From the NCBI GenBank assembly GCA_002396065.1, contig DGWE01000041.1:1-6999 (forward strand): DNA of 6,999 bases, written 5' to 3'. Below, one piece after another: positions 1-6,273 of this stretch (positions are counted from its first letter, which is position 1; each line of letters begins with the position of its first letter). Under the pieces are notes generated by a model, which worked only from the letters and a program-made list of their open reading frames with translations, ran no database searches and was not told the origin of the DNA. This DNA is from Eubacteriaceae bacterium UBA4266 (GTDB lineage: Bacteria > Bacillota > Clostridia > Eubacteriales > Eubacteriaceae). The position numbers and the translations under genes were made by a program.

Positions 1-9
1 AGGCACACA

Positions 10-789
10 ATGGGTAAACCTGTCTTAGAAGTAAAAAATCTCAAAAAGCAGTATCAGACGAACAACGGCGTAGTCGACGCGGTGAAGGGCATTTCCTTCA
101 ACGTCAACAACGGCGAAATTTTCGGCTTTCTCGGCGCCAACGGCGCCGGCAAATCGACAACGATCAACATGGTGACGACGCAGCTTCTGCCGACCTCCGG
201 CCAGATCCTGTACGACGGTGTCGATCTCACCCGCGACGTCGCCGCCATCCGGCAAAAAATCGGGGTCGTCGCCCAGCACAACAACCTCGAGCGCAGCCTG
301 ACGGCCGAGGAAAACCTCTACTTTCACGGCCGGTATTTCGGCATGACACCGAAGGCGATCCGGGAAAAATCCGACGAACTGCTGCACAAATTCGGGCTTT
401 GGGAACGGAGAAAGGATTTCGTCCGGAGCTATTCAGGGGGTATGGCGCAGCGGCTGAAAATCGCCCGGGCGATGCTCCACGACCCAGAGGTGCTCTTTCT
501 CGACGAACCGACGACCGGCCTCGACCCCAATTACCGCAATATCCTCTGGGATCAAATGCTCAAGATGAATCAGGCCGGGACGACCATTTTCCTGACCACC
601 CATTATATGGAAGAGGTTGAAAATTTCTGCGAACACGTGGCCATCATGAAGCAGGGCAGCCTGCTCGCGTACGGAACTGTAAAGGAATTGGAAGAAAAAA
701 CAAAAACAACGTCACTCAACGATGTTTTCCTTGTGCTGACCAATCGGGACGGCGTCGACGACAGACAGCGCGCAAACAAGGAGGCATAA
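10..789 (+). CDS. ABC transporter ATP-binding protein (ABC-2 exporter type)
   Basis: This 259-aa cytoplasmic nucleotide-binding subunit would power export through the permease encoded next. All ABC motifs are visible in order: an A-loop aromatic (Tyr15), Walker A GANGAGKST (42-50), Q-loop Gln89, signature YSGGMAQR (141-148), Walker B VLFLDEP (161-167) followed by TTGLD, and switch His198 in LTTHYMEE. The length and motif spacing fit the single-domain ATPases of DrrA/NodI/YadG-like ABC-2 exporters. The ATG at 10 is preceded by AGG at bases 1-3 with 6-nt spacing, which looks like the tail of a ribosome binding site cut by the window edge, so the gene appears complete. Its promoter lies outside the window. 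Its last codons contain the ribosome binding site of the permease gene (AAGGAGG, 778-784), so the two are a tight operon. The substrate cannot be read from the sequence; drug, lipid or polysaccharide export are all possible. Confidence 0.95.
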   Translation: MGKPVLEVKNLKKQYQTNNGVVDAVKGISFNVNNGEIFGFLGANGAGKSTTINMVTTQLLPTSGQILYDGVDLTRDVAAIRQKIGVVAQHNNLERSLTAEENLYFHGRYFGMTPKAIREKSDELLHKFGLWERRKDFVRSYSGGMAQRLKIARAMLHDPEVLFLDEPTTGLDPNYRNILWDQMLKMNQAGTTIFLTTHYMEEVENFCEHVAIMKQGSLLAYGTVKELEEKTKTTSLNDVFLVLTNRDGVDDRQRANKEA

Positions 790-795
790 TCCGCT

Positions 796-1590
796 ATGAA
801 AGCAAAAAATTTAAAATCCACAGCATTCTGGGCGATGGTTCACAGGGATCTCCTGGTGCAGTGGCGGGACAAATGGGAGTTCGTCTTCCGCGTGGGCATG
901 CTCCCCTTTATCCTGATTCTGGTCTACGGCTACATGCTCCCGGCCATCGGCATCCTGCCGGCCGGTTTCCCGACCCACATGTTCTGCGGCATGATCGGCA
1001 TGTCGATGCTGATCACCGGCATCCACGGCACCGCGGTGCCCACGTCGATAGATTTTCACAACCTGCGGGAAATTGAAGACCGCCTCCTCGCGCCGGTCTC
1101 CTCGCGCACCGTGGCCTTCGCCAAAATGTTCGTCGGCGTTTTGGAATCCTTCATCGGCGGCCTGATCGTCCTCCCGATTTCACTGATTTTCATGGGCTCC
1201 CGCATTTCGATTCAAATGACGCCCCACGCCATTCCGCTCCTCATGCTGGCGCTGGTGTTGACCGCGCTGGATTCGGCCGCCCTCGGCCTCTTGGTCGGCA
1301 CCATCGTCAAGCCCTCGCAGATCGCCGCGATGTTCCCCGGTTTTTTGATGCCGGTCGTATTCCTCGGCTCAATTTTCTACACCTGGAAGCAGCTGGCGCC
1401 GATCCCGGTAATGCAGGTGATCACGCTGCTGGACCCGCTCACCTGGGTCAACGAAGCCATCCGCGGCATCATGACCCCGCAGATCGACAGCCTCCCGCTG
1501 CTCATCGCCCTACTCGGCGTAGTGGTCTGGATCCTTGTCCTCGGTCTCATCGCTTTCCGCCGCTTCAACAAAATGGTCTACAATCACTAA
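796..1590 (+). CDS. ABC-2 type transporter permease
   Basis: This 264-aa integral membrane subunit partners the ATPase encoded 6 bp upstream. About six hydrophobic segments can be seen (roughly residues 34-51, 61-80, 112-133, 143-168, 175-194 and 232-255). After the second comes the cytoplasmic motif REIEDRLLAPVS (91-102), typical of ABC-2 permeases of the NodJ/DrrB/YadH type, where it helps couple to the ATPase. The N-terminus (about 1-33) is amphipathic and charged, and the protein ends in a short basic tail (FRRFNKMVYNH). The ATG at 796 is supported by AAGGAGG at 778-784, 11 nt upstream, inside the end of the ATPase gene. Length is normal for the family and I see no disruption. A strong terminator follows from about 1630, so the exporter is a two-gene unit at its 3' end. 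Export is the family's usual direction; the cargo is unknown. Confidence 0.93.
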   Translation: MKAKNLKSTAFWAMVHRDLLVQWRDKWEFVFRVGMLPFILILVYGYMLPAIGILPAGFPTHMFCGMIGMSMLITGIHGTAVPTSIDFHNLREIEDRLLAPVSSRTVAFAKMFVGVLESFIGGLIVLPISLIFMGSRISIQMTPHAIPLLMLALVLTALDSAALGLLVGTIVKPSQIAAMFPGFLMPVVFLGSIFYTWKQLAPIPVMQVITLLDPLTWVNEAIRGIMTPQIDSLPLLIALLGVVVWILVLGLIAFRRFNKMVYNH

Positions 1591-1629
1591 ACCGCATCCC
1601 ATTCACGCGAAGCGCAGAACGCTCCGCCT

Positions 1630-1684
1630 TAGACGGAAGGGCCCAATTATTCGGGCCCTTCCGTCTATTTTATTTTTATCTTTT
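1630..1684 (+). terminator. Rho-independent terminator after the ABC exporter
   Basis: A perfect 14-bp inverted repeat has left arm AGACGGAAGGGCCC (1631-1644), an 8-nt loop (1645-1652) and right arm GGGCCCTTCCGTCT (1653-1666). T1630-A1667 extends it to 15 bp. It is followed by a T-rich tail (1668-1684). There is no matching T-tract on the other side, so it should act only on plus-strand transcripts. It separates the ABC operon from the TetR-antiporter unit. The 1591-1810 intergenic stretch otherwise holds only the promoter and operator listed next. Confidence 0.95.
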
Positions 1685-1754
1685 CCGCTCATCTTTCATC
1701 TTTTGTGTTGATTGACTCACACCGCCTGCCGCCTCATTGGGCTGCTGCTCTCTA

Positions 1755-1776
1755 AAATTGACCATTTAGTCAATTT
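1755..1776. promoter_or_regulatory. Probable TetR operator: 8+8 bp perfect inverted repeat
   Basis: AAATTGAC (1755-1762) and GTCAATTT (1769-1776) form a perfect inverted repeat around a 6-nt spacer (CATTTA). The repeat covers the -35 box of the promoter for the TetR gene beginning at 1811, the usual place for an autorepressor to bind. A near copy lies at 4124-4140 upstream of the MMPL transporter gene. Binding by the 1811-2413 TetR is inferred from proximity and symmetry. Confidence 0.7.
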
Positions 1777-1786
1777 ATGCTACACT
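1758..1786 (+). promoter_or_regulatory. Sigma-A-type promoter of the TetR-antiporter unit
   Basis: A -35 box TTGACC (1758-1763), a 17-nt spacer and a -10 box TACACT (1781-1786) are present. TGC directly before the -10 box makes an extended -10 element. Transcription would start near 1793, giving a leader of about 18 nt that still carries the AAGGAGG at 1797-1803. The -35 box lies inside the inverted repeat at 1755-1776. Confidence 0.8.
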
Positions 1787-1810
1787 GTTTTCAATTAAGG
1801 AGGGGGTTGC

Positions 1811-2413
1811 ATGAAACAGGAAGAAAAAACCCGGCTGACGATCGAAAAAATTCTACAGGCTGGGATTGCAGAATTCGGCGAAAAGGGCTACCGCGGCGGA
1901 CGCATCAACGCGATCTGCGACGCCGGTATCAACAAGGGTCTGATTTACCACAATTACAAAAACAAGGACGCCCTCTACCTCGCCTGCGTCGCGAAAAGCT
2001 TTGCCGACATGGCCGAAACCATTGAAGCTGAAATGGCCGACTCCGGCGTCACCTACTACGCCGCGCGGCAGCATTTTTTCAAAACCCACGACATGGAGGG
2101 CCGGATTTTCCTCGAGGCCGCTGTGGACCCGCCGGCCGCGCTGCGGGATCAAATCGCGAAATTGAAGGCACCCTTCGACGCTTTGAACCGCCGGGAATTT
2201 GCAAAGCTGCTGGCGCGCCACAAGCTGCGCCCGGGCATTACCGAGGAGATGGCCTTTGCGTGGAGCGAGGCCGTCGTGAACGGCTACCACATGACCTTCC
2301 GCCAGCGCGGCCGCCAAAACGAAAATTTTCAAGAAAAGATCGACCGCCACGAACGGGAAGGTCTGAAGTGGATTGAAATGATGCTGTTCGGCATCGTGGA
2401 AAAGGAGGACTGA
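1811..2413 (+). CDS. TetR/AcrR-family transcriptional regulator (first of two)
   Basis: This 200-aa cytoplasmic DNA-binding protein is expected to be a ligand-responsive repressor. The N-terminal TetR domain is clear: helix 1 around residues 10-25 (IEKILQAGIAEFGEKGY) and a helix-turn-helix at about 31-50 ending in the typical IYHNYKNKDALY (45-56). The remaining ~140 residues are the variable, helical ligand-binding and dimerisation region, rich in charged residues near the C-terminus. The ATG at 1811 follows AAGGAGG (1797-1803) by 7 nt and sits about 10 residues before helix 1, as is normal for the family. The promoter carries an overlapping inverted repeat, which suggests autorepression. The antiporter gene starts one base after its stop codon, so the regulator most simply controls that gene too. 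A near copy of the repeat upstream of the MMPL gene suggests a wider role. The ligand is unknown. Confidence 0.93.
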   Translation: MKQEEKTRLTIEKILQAGIAEFGEKGYRGGRINAICDAGINKGLIYHNYKNKDALYLACVAKSFADMAETIEAEMADSGVTYYAARQHFFKTHDMEGRIFLEAAVDPPAALRDQIAKLKAPFDALNRREFAKLLARHKLRPGITEEMAFAWSEAVVNGYHMTFRQRGRQNENFQEKIDRHEREGLKWIEMMLFGIVEKED

Positions 2414-2414
2414 A

Positions 2415-3440
2415 ATGATCGTACTGCGCTGGATCGCCGCGCTTTTTATTGCCTTTGTGCTCGGCCGGCTGATAACCAAAATCCGCATGCCGGCCATTCT
2501 CGGCTGGCTGATCGGCGGCATGCTCCTCGGGCCCCACGGCCTCGCGCTGATGCCGAACCGCATTTTAAACAGCGGCTGGTACCTACTGATGCAGGACGTG
2601 CTCAGTGCCGCCGTCGGGCTCATGCTCGGCACGGAGCTCATCTGGAAAAGGCTCAAGGCCTACGGCAAAGCCCTTATTTTCACAACGCTGACCCAGTCTC
2701 TCGGCACCTTTCTCGTCGTGTCAGCGGCCTTCGCGGTGATCTTCGCCTTTCAAGGCATTCCGGTCTGGCTCGCCTTCGCCTTCGGCGGCATCGCCCTGGC
2801 CACAGCGCCGGCCCCAGCACTGTCCATCACCCAGGAATACCACACCCGCGGCCCGGTGACCGATACCCTGCTGCCGATGGCCGTGCTCGACGATATCGTC
2901 GGTATCGCCGTCTTTTTCACCGTCAACGCCTTGATCGCCCGTCAGATGTCGGCGGCGACCATGAGCCTTTGGATGGTGCCGGTCATGATCGTCCTGCCGA
3001 TCCTCGTCGGCATTCTGCCAGGGTGGCTCGCCGGCAAATGGCTGCGCCGCTGCCATACCAAAGCCGTGATCCTGACCGCCATCGTCAACCTCGGCGCGCC
3101 CCTCAATTACCACCTGATTCTCGGCGCCGGCGTCACCACCGCCGTGTACATCGGCTTCCGAGGCATCGGCAAATACTTCGGCGCCCGTTTCGGCGCCACG
3201 GTGACCCACATGCCGCCAACCGTCCAGAAGGATTTGGGCCTCACTCTGCTGCCCCATTCCGGGGTTTCCCTGATCTTCACCGGGATCATCTGCGCGACGC
3301 TCTCCGCCCGTCCCGATCTCGTCCACGTCGTCCAGGGAACCATCGCCGCCGCGGCGATCATCAACGAATTCATCGCCGTCATCCTCGCGAAGAAGGGCTT
3401 CGAACTGGCCGGCGAAATTCCGAAAGACACCGCGGCCTAA
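2415..3440 (+). CDS. Cation:proton antiporter-like membrane protein (CPA/Na_H_Exchanger family), apparently shortened
   Basis: This 341-aa polytopic membrane protein resembles the CPA monovalent cation:proton antiporter superfamily. Supporting features are an N-terminal hydrophobic hairpin with MPAILGWLIGGMLLGP (25-40), a discontinuous-helix-like stretch ATAPAPALSI (129-138), and an acidic pair LDD (158-160) at the position of the family's ion-binding aspartates. In the C-terminal half, NLGAPLNYHLILGAGV (225-240) and GLTLLPHSGVSLIFTG (275-290) look like conserved core segments. I count about ten hydrophobic segments, fewer than the 12-13 usual for the family, and the protein is 40-60 residues shorter than the ~380-400 I would expect. 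The shortfall maps to about 210-220, where the expected transmembrane segments between GWLAGKWLRR and VILTAIVNLG are missing. The reading frame is intact. The ATG at 2415 has AAGGAGG (2402-2408) 6 nt upstream and follows the TetR stop by one base, so translation is probably coupled. The transported ion (Na+, K+ or another) is not evident. Confidence 0.82.
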   Translation: MIVLRWIAALFIAFVLGRLITKIRMPAILGWLIGGMLLGPHGLALMPNRILNSGWYLLMQDVLSAAVGLMLGTELIWKRLKAYGKALIFTTLTQSLGTFLVVSAAFAVIFAFQGIPVWLAFAFGGIALATAPAPALSITQEYHTRGPVTDTLLPMAVLDDIVGIAVFFTVNALIARQMSAATMSLWMVPVMIVLPILVGILPGWLAGKWLRRCHTKAVILTAIVNLGAPLNYHLILGAGVTTAVYIGFRGIGKYFGARFGATVTHMPPTVQKDLGLTLLPHSGVSLIFTGIICATLSARPDLVHVVQGTIAAAAIINEFIAVILAKKGFELAGEIPKDTAA

Positions 3441-3443
3441 TGT

Positions 3444-4001
3444 TTATTCGGTAAGCCTAAGCATCTTGGCGGTTCGACAGACGAAGTCCACGATCTGCCG
3501 TTTCTCTGCCTCATCGATGTGGTGCCCCGCCCGGGAAGCGACCAGCCGGATGATACCGCCGGTAAAAAAAGCGGCGGTGTCCGCCGGGTTCGCGTCCGCC
3601 GCCGTCTGAGCGTGGGCGCTCACCCATTGTTTCACGTCCTGCTCGATCGTGTCGGATACGATATCGAGCAGCGTCGGGTAGGCGCTGCTCTGCACGACGC
3701 GGTGAACCAATTTAACGTTTTGATTAAAAAAATCCAGCAGCTCCTCGGTCAGCGTGCCGAAATAGGACGCCGCATCTTCTTTTCTCTTGTAATTTTCAAT
3801 AAAAGCCTGCTGAATTACGCGGGTGTAATAGGCGAAAAAATCGTATTTATCGAAAAAATGGTTGTAAAACGTCCCCCTTCTGACCGCGGCGCGCTCGCAA
3901 AGGGCGTTCACCGTGATTTTTTCAAAGGGCCGTTCCTCCATCAAATCCTGAAAGGCGTCGCACAGCGCCTGCTTGGTTTTGACCACTCTCAAATCGTCCA
4001 T
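3444..4001 (-). CDS. TetR/AcrR-family transcriptional regulator (second, minus strand)
   Basis: This 185-aa DNA-binding regulator is divergent from the MMPL transporter gene and probably represses it, itself, or both. The N-terminal TetR domain is clear: helix 1 at about 8-22, then a helix-turn-helix at about 29-48 (ITVNALCERAAVRRGTFYNHF), followed by DKYDFFAYY. The layout, with FEKITVNALCERA and FYNHF, resembles the short TetR/DhaS-like group with a TetR_C-type C-terminal ligand domain; this subgroup call is tentative. The C-terminus ends KMLRLTE. The ribosome binding site is weak (AGG of AGGTCAATCCGAG, about 10 nt from the start), unlike the strong sites of the neighbours, which fits a low-level repressor. 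Its stop codon lies 3 bp from the stop of the convergent antiporter gene. The promoter region carries a 20-bp palindrome (4038-4057). The two TetR proteins differ strongly outside the HTH and do not look like recent duplicates. Confidence 0.92.
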   Translation of the reverse strand: MDDLRVVKTKQALCDAFQDLMEERPFEKITVNALCERAAVRRGTFYNHFFDKYDFFAYYTRVIQQAFIENYKRKEDAASYFGTLTEELLDFFNQNVKLVHRVVQSSAYPTLLDIVSDTIEQDVKQWVSAHAQTAADANPADTAAFFTGGIIRLVASRAGHHIDEAEKRQIVDFVCRTAKMLRLTE

Positions 4002-4031
4002 CTCGGATTGACCTGACCTTTCTCTTTTTTA

Positions 4032-4059
4032 AAATTAGACATTTCCCGGGAAATGACAA
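4032..4059 (-). promoter_or_regulatory. Probable promoter of the minus-strand TetR gene
   Basis: Read on the minus strand, TTGTCA (complement of 4054-4059) is a good -35 box. It is followed after 16 nt by TAATTT (complement of 4032-4037); a better-matching TCTAAT is spaced only 14 nt away. The -10 box is therefore uncertain. The palindrome at 4038-4057 fills the spacer, a classic position for autorepression. Confidence 0.5.
4038..4057. promoter_or_regulatory. Probable TetR operator: CCCGGG-centred palindrome
   Basis: CATTTCCCGGGAAATG (4040-4055) is a perfect 16-bp palindrome. G4038-C4057 extends the symmetry to GACATTTCCCGGGAAATGAC with one mismatched pair (4039/4056). It lies between the -35 and -10 boxes proposed for the 3444-4001 TetR gene and upstream of the MMPL promoter. 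Length, symmetry and location fit a TetR-family operator. Its sequence differs from the ATTGA...TCAAT repeats at 1755-1776 and 4124-4140, so it probably serves a different regulator. Confidence 0.65.
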
Positions 4060-4087
4060 ATAATGCACATCCCTGCGGAGTTGTCCG

Positions 4088-4116
4088 TTGCCGGTGGGTT
4101 ATTCAGATATTATAAT
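4088..4116 (+). promoter_or_regulatory. Sigma-A-type promoter of the MMPL transporter gene
   Basis: TTGCCG (4088-4093), a 17-nt spacer and a perfect TATAAT (4111-4116) form a convincing promoter. The start site would be near 4123, giving a leader of about 50 nt. The ATTGA...TCAAT repeat at 4124-4140 then lies immediately downstream of the start, where a bound repressor would block initiation or early elongation. Confidence 0.72.
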
Positions 4117-4123
4117 GCAAAGT

Positions 4124-4140
4124 ATTGAACATTTGTCAAT
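4124..4140. promoter_or_regulatory. Probable operator upstream of the MMPL gene, near copy of the 1755-1776 repeat
   Basis: ATTGAACATTTGTCAAT has 5-bp inverted arms (ATTGA/TCAAT). It aligns with ATTGACCATTTAGTCAAT at 1757-1774 with 16 identical bases, one substitution and one single-base gap. It sits just after the start site predicted for the 4088-4116 promoter. The simplest reading is a second binding site for the regulator that acts at 1755-1776. Its arms are shorter and the symmetry is off by one base, so affinity may be lower. Confidence 0.55.
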
Positions 4141-4173
4141 TATCTTTGTTATGATGAAAGGAAATCCGCTGAA

Positions 4174-6246
4174 ATGGAACACTTTTACCGCCATGTCGTC
4201 AAACACCGCCACGTGATCATCGCCATCTTTCTAGTACTGGCTGCCGTGTCCTTCTGGGCTCGGTCAAAGGTCAACGTGGATTACGACATGAACGACTACC
4301 TGCCGGCATCCTCCGCCTCCACCATCGCGCTGGACACCATGCAGTCCGAATTTAGTACCGCCATCCCCAACTGCCGGGTCATGCTGCGCCATGTCGACGA
4401 ACAGACCGTGCTGACTTACAAAAAAAAGATCGCCGCCGTGGACGGCGTAACCGCTGTGACCTGGCTCGACGACCGCCTGCCCAATGACACGATTCCCCTT
4501 GAATTTTTGAGCAGCCACATCACCGCCCCCTATTACAAGAACGGCAATGCCCTGCTGACCGTCACCTTGAACAGCAAAAAGCGCATCGCCGCGGTGAGCG
4601 CCATTCGTAAAATTGTCGGCAGCCGCGGCGCCCTGACCGGATCGGCGGTCAGCACCGCCATCGCCACGACGAGCACGGTCAAGGAAATCCGCATCATCAC
4701 CCTGGTGGCCATCACAGTGACCTTGTTGATTCTGACCCTGACGACCACGTCCTGGATCGAGCCCTTTGTGGTCCTGTTCGGGCTCGGCGTCGCCATTATG
4801 CTAAACGCCGGCAGCAATTTGATGTTCGGCACCATTTCCTTCGTCACCAATGCCGCCGGGAACATTCTGCAGCTGGCTGTCTCCCTGGATTACTCGGTCT
4901 TTCTGATTCACCGCTTCGAGGAATGCCAGCAACACGGTGCCAAGACGGCGGAGGAAGCGATGATCGAGGCCTTGACCAAATCGACCGGCTCGATCCTCTC
5001 CAGCGGGCTGACCACGGTCATTGGCTTTTTAGCCCTGGTGCTGATGCGCTTTCGAATCGGGCCGGACATGGGCCTCGCCCTGGCCAAGGGCGTCGGCATC
5101 AGCCTGATCACGGTCTTTCTATTCATGCCTGGCGTCATCCTGCTCGTCCATCCGCTGCTCGAAAAGACGACCCACCGCTCGCTGCTGCCCGACTTCACAC
5201 GTTTCGGCCGGTTTGTCTCCAAAATCACCGTGCCCGCCGTCGTCGTTTTCGCGATTCTGGTCATCCCCGCCTACGTGATGAGCACCCAAAACAGCTATTA
5301 TTTCGGGTCGAGCCACATTTTCAGCGCCGGGACGACCTACGGCGACGACACCGCCGCCATCCAAAAGGTCTTTGGCAAAACCGACACCTACGTCCTGATG
5401 GTCCCGAAGGGTGATGAAGCAAAGGAACGGGCTCTGGCCAAGGCCGTCGGTAAGCTGGACCACGTCACCTCGGTCACCGACATGACGACGATGGTCGGGC
5501 CGGCGGTGCCGACGGAGATGCTCCCCGAAAAGCTGACCAGCCAGCTGGAATCCAAGCATTACAGGCGGATGGTGGTTGCCGTGCGCGCCAATTACGAGGG
5601 CACCCAGACCTTTAACCTCGTGAAGCGCATTCGGAAAACCGCCGAAACATATTACCCGGGCAAATGGCTGCTGGCCGGCGAAGGCGTCAGCACCTACGAC
5701 ATGATGGACACCGTCACCGCGGACATGCAGAAGGTCAACTTCGTCGCCATTGCTGCCGTCTTCGTCGTCCTGCTGATCACGATGCGCAGTTTCCTGCTGC
5801 CGGCCCTGCTCGTGCTGACCATCGAAACCGCGATCTGGATCAACTTCTCGATTCCCCACCTGACCGGCACGCCCATTTTCTACATCGCCTATTTGATCAT
5901 CTCTTCCATTCAGCTGGGCGCCACTGTCGACTACGCGATTTATCTCACCGGACGCTACAAGGAGAACCGCACCAGCTTCGTCTGCGGCAAAAAGCACGCC
6001 GTCGTCAAGACCGTTTCGGAATGCCTGCCCTCTGTGCTGACCTCCGGCACCGTGCTGGCACTGGTCGGCCTGATCCTCGGGGCCGTGTCCTCCCACGGGG
6101 TCTTGAAAGAAATCGGCCACTTCCTCGGCATCGGCACCGTCCTTTCGCTCATCATGGTGCTGACCGTCCTCCCCGGGCTGTTGTATTTGGCCGACCGGTT
6201 TGTCGTCAGAAAGCCCAAAGACCCGGACAGCGCGCAATCTGTCTAA
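4174..6246 (+). CDS. MMPL/RND-family membrane transporter
   Basis: This 690-aa RND-superfamily protein of the MMPL group is a proton-driven exporter of lipids, drugs or other hydrophobic compounds in characterised relatives. It shows the expected internal two-fold repeat: TM1 (about 12-29), an extracellular domain (30-172), five TM segments (about 173-330), then TM7 (350-368), a second extracellular domain (370-520) and five TM segments (521-675). The proton-relay Asp-Tyr pairs are present in both halves: SLDYSVFLIHRF (Asp239-Tyr240) and GATVDYAIYLTGRY (Asp586-Tyr587). The second outer domain carries YGDDTAAIQKVFGKTD (389-404). The short tail is basic and then acidic. The ATG at 4174 is preceded by AAAGGA (4157-4162), 11 nt away, and the reading frame begins with the usual basic residues before TM1. 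It is divergent from a TetR gene, a common MMPL arrangement. The intergenic region holds a promoter and two palindromes. Length is ordinary for Firmicutes relatives, and nothing is truncated. The substrate is unknown. Confidence 0.93.
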   Translation: MEHFYRHVVKHRHVIIAIFLVLAAVSFWARSKVNVDYDMNDYLPASSASTIALDTMQSEFSTAIPNCRVMLRHVDEQTVLTYKKKIAAVDGVTAVTWLDDRLPNDTIPLEFLSSHITAPYYKNGNALLTVTLNSKKRIAAVSAIRKIVGSRGALTGSAVSTAIATTSTVKEIRIITLVAITVTLLILTLTTTSWIEPFVVLFGLGVAIMLNAGSNLMFGTISFVTNAAGNILQLAVSLDYSVFLIHRFEECQQHGAKTAEEAMIEALTKSTGSILSSGLTTVIGFLALVLMRFRIGPDMGLALAKGVGISLITVFLFMPGVILLVHPLLEKTTHRSLLPDFTRFGRFVSKITVPAVVVFAILVIPAYVMSTQNSYYFGSSHIFSAGTTYGDDTAAIQKVFGKTDTYVLMVPKGDEAKERALAKAVGKLDHVTSVTDMTTMVGPAVPTEMLPEKLTSQLESKHYRRMVVAVRANYEGTQTFNLVKRIRKTAETYYPGKWLLAGEGVSTYDMMDTVTADMQKVNFVAIAAVFVVLLITMRSFLLPALLVLTIETAIWINFSIPHLTGTPIFYIAYLIISSIQLGATVDYAIYLTGRYKENRTSFVCGKKHAVVKTVSECLPSVLTSGTVLALVGLILGAVSSHGVLKEIGHFLGIGTVLSLIMVLTVLPGLLYLADRFVVRKPKDPDSAQSV

Positions 6247-6273
6247 AAGTCAGTGCCACAATCATGCTTCCTG

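Noticed and set aside
1704..1721. TGTG...CACA inverted repeat between the first terminator and the TetR promoter
   Set aside because: Only 4-bp arms around a 10-nt gap, too weak to call a site.
1853..2656. 267-codon minus-strand open frame across the first TetR and the antiporter start
   Set aside because: It spans two well-supported sense genes and shows no family features, so it is a composition shadow.
2721..3326. 201-codon minus-strand open frame inside the antiporter gene
   Set aside because: His/Gly/Asp-rich shadow translation opposite a clear membrane-protein frame.
3519..4016. 165-codon plus-strand frame opposite the second TetR gene
   Set aside because: The opposite strand encodes a clear TetR domain. 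This frame has no motif or credible start site.
4002..4173. Riboswitch or structured leader in the TetR-MMPL intergenic region
   Set aside because: The paired elements are short DNA palindromes fitting operators, and the MMPL leader of about 50 nt is too short for a known riboswitch class.
4151..4216. Short out-of-frame ORF starting ATGATG just upstream of the MMPL start, a possible leader peptide
   Set aside because: It has no ribosome binding site of its own, runs only about 21 codons into the MMPL gene, and has no attenuator-like structure nearby.
5119..6237. 372-codon open frame on the minus strand, antisense to the MMPL gene
   Set aside because: It is rich in Asp, Gly, Gln and His with no recognisable domain, as expected from the complement of GC-biased codons. 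The sense frame has full MMPL motifs and a ribosome binding site.
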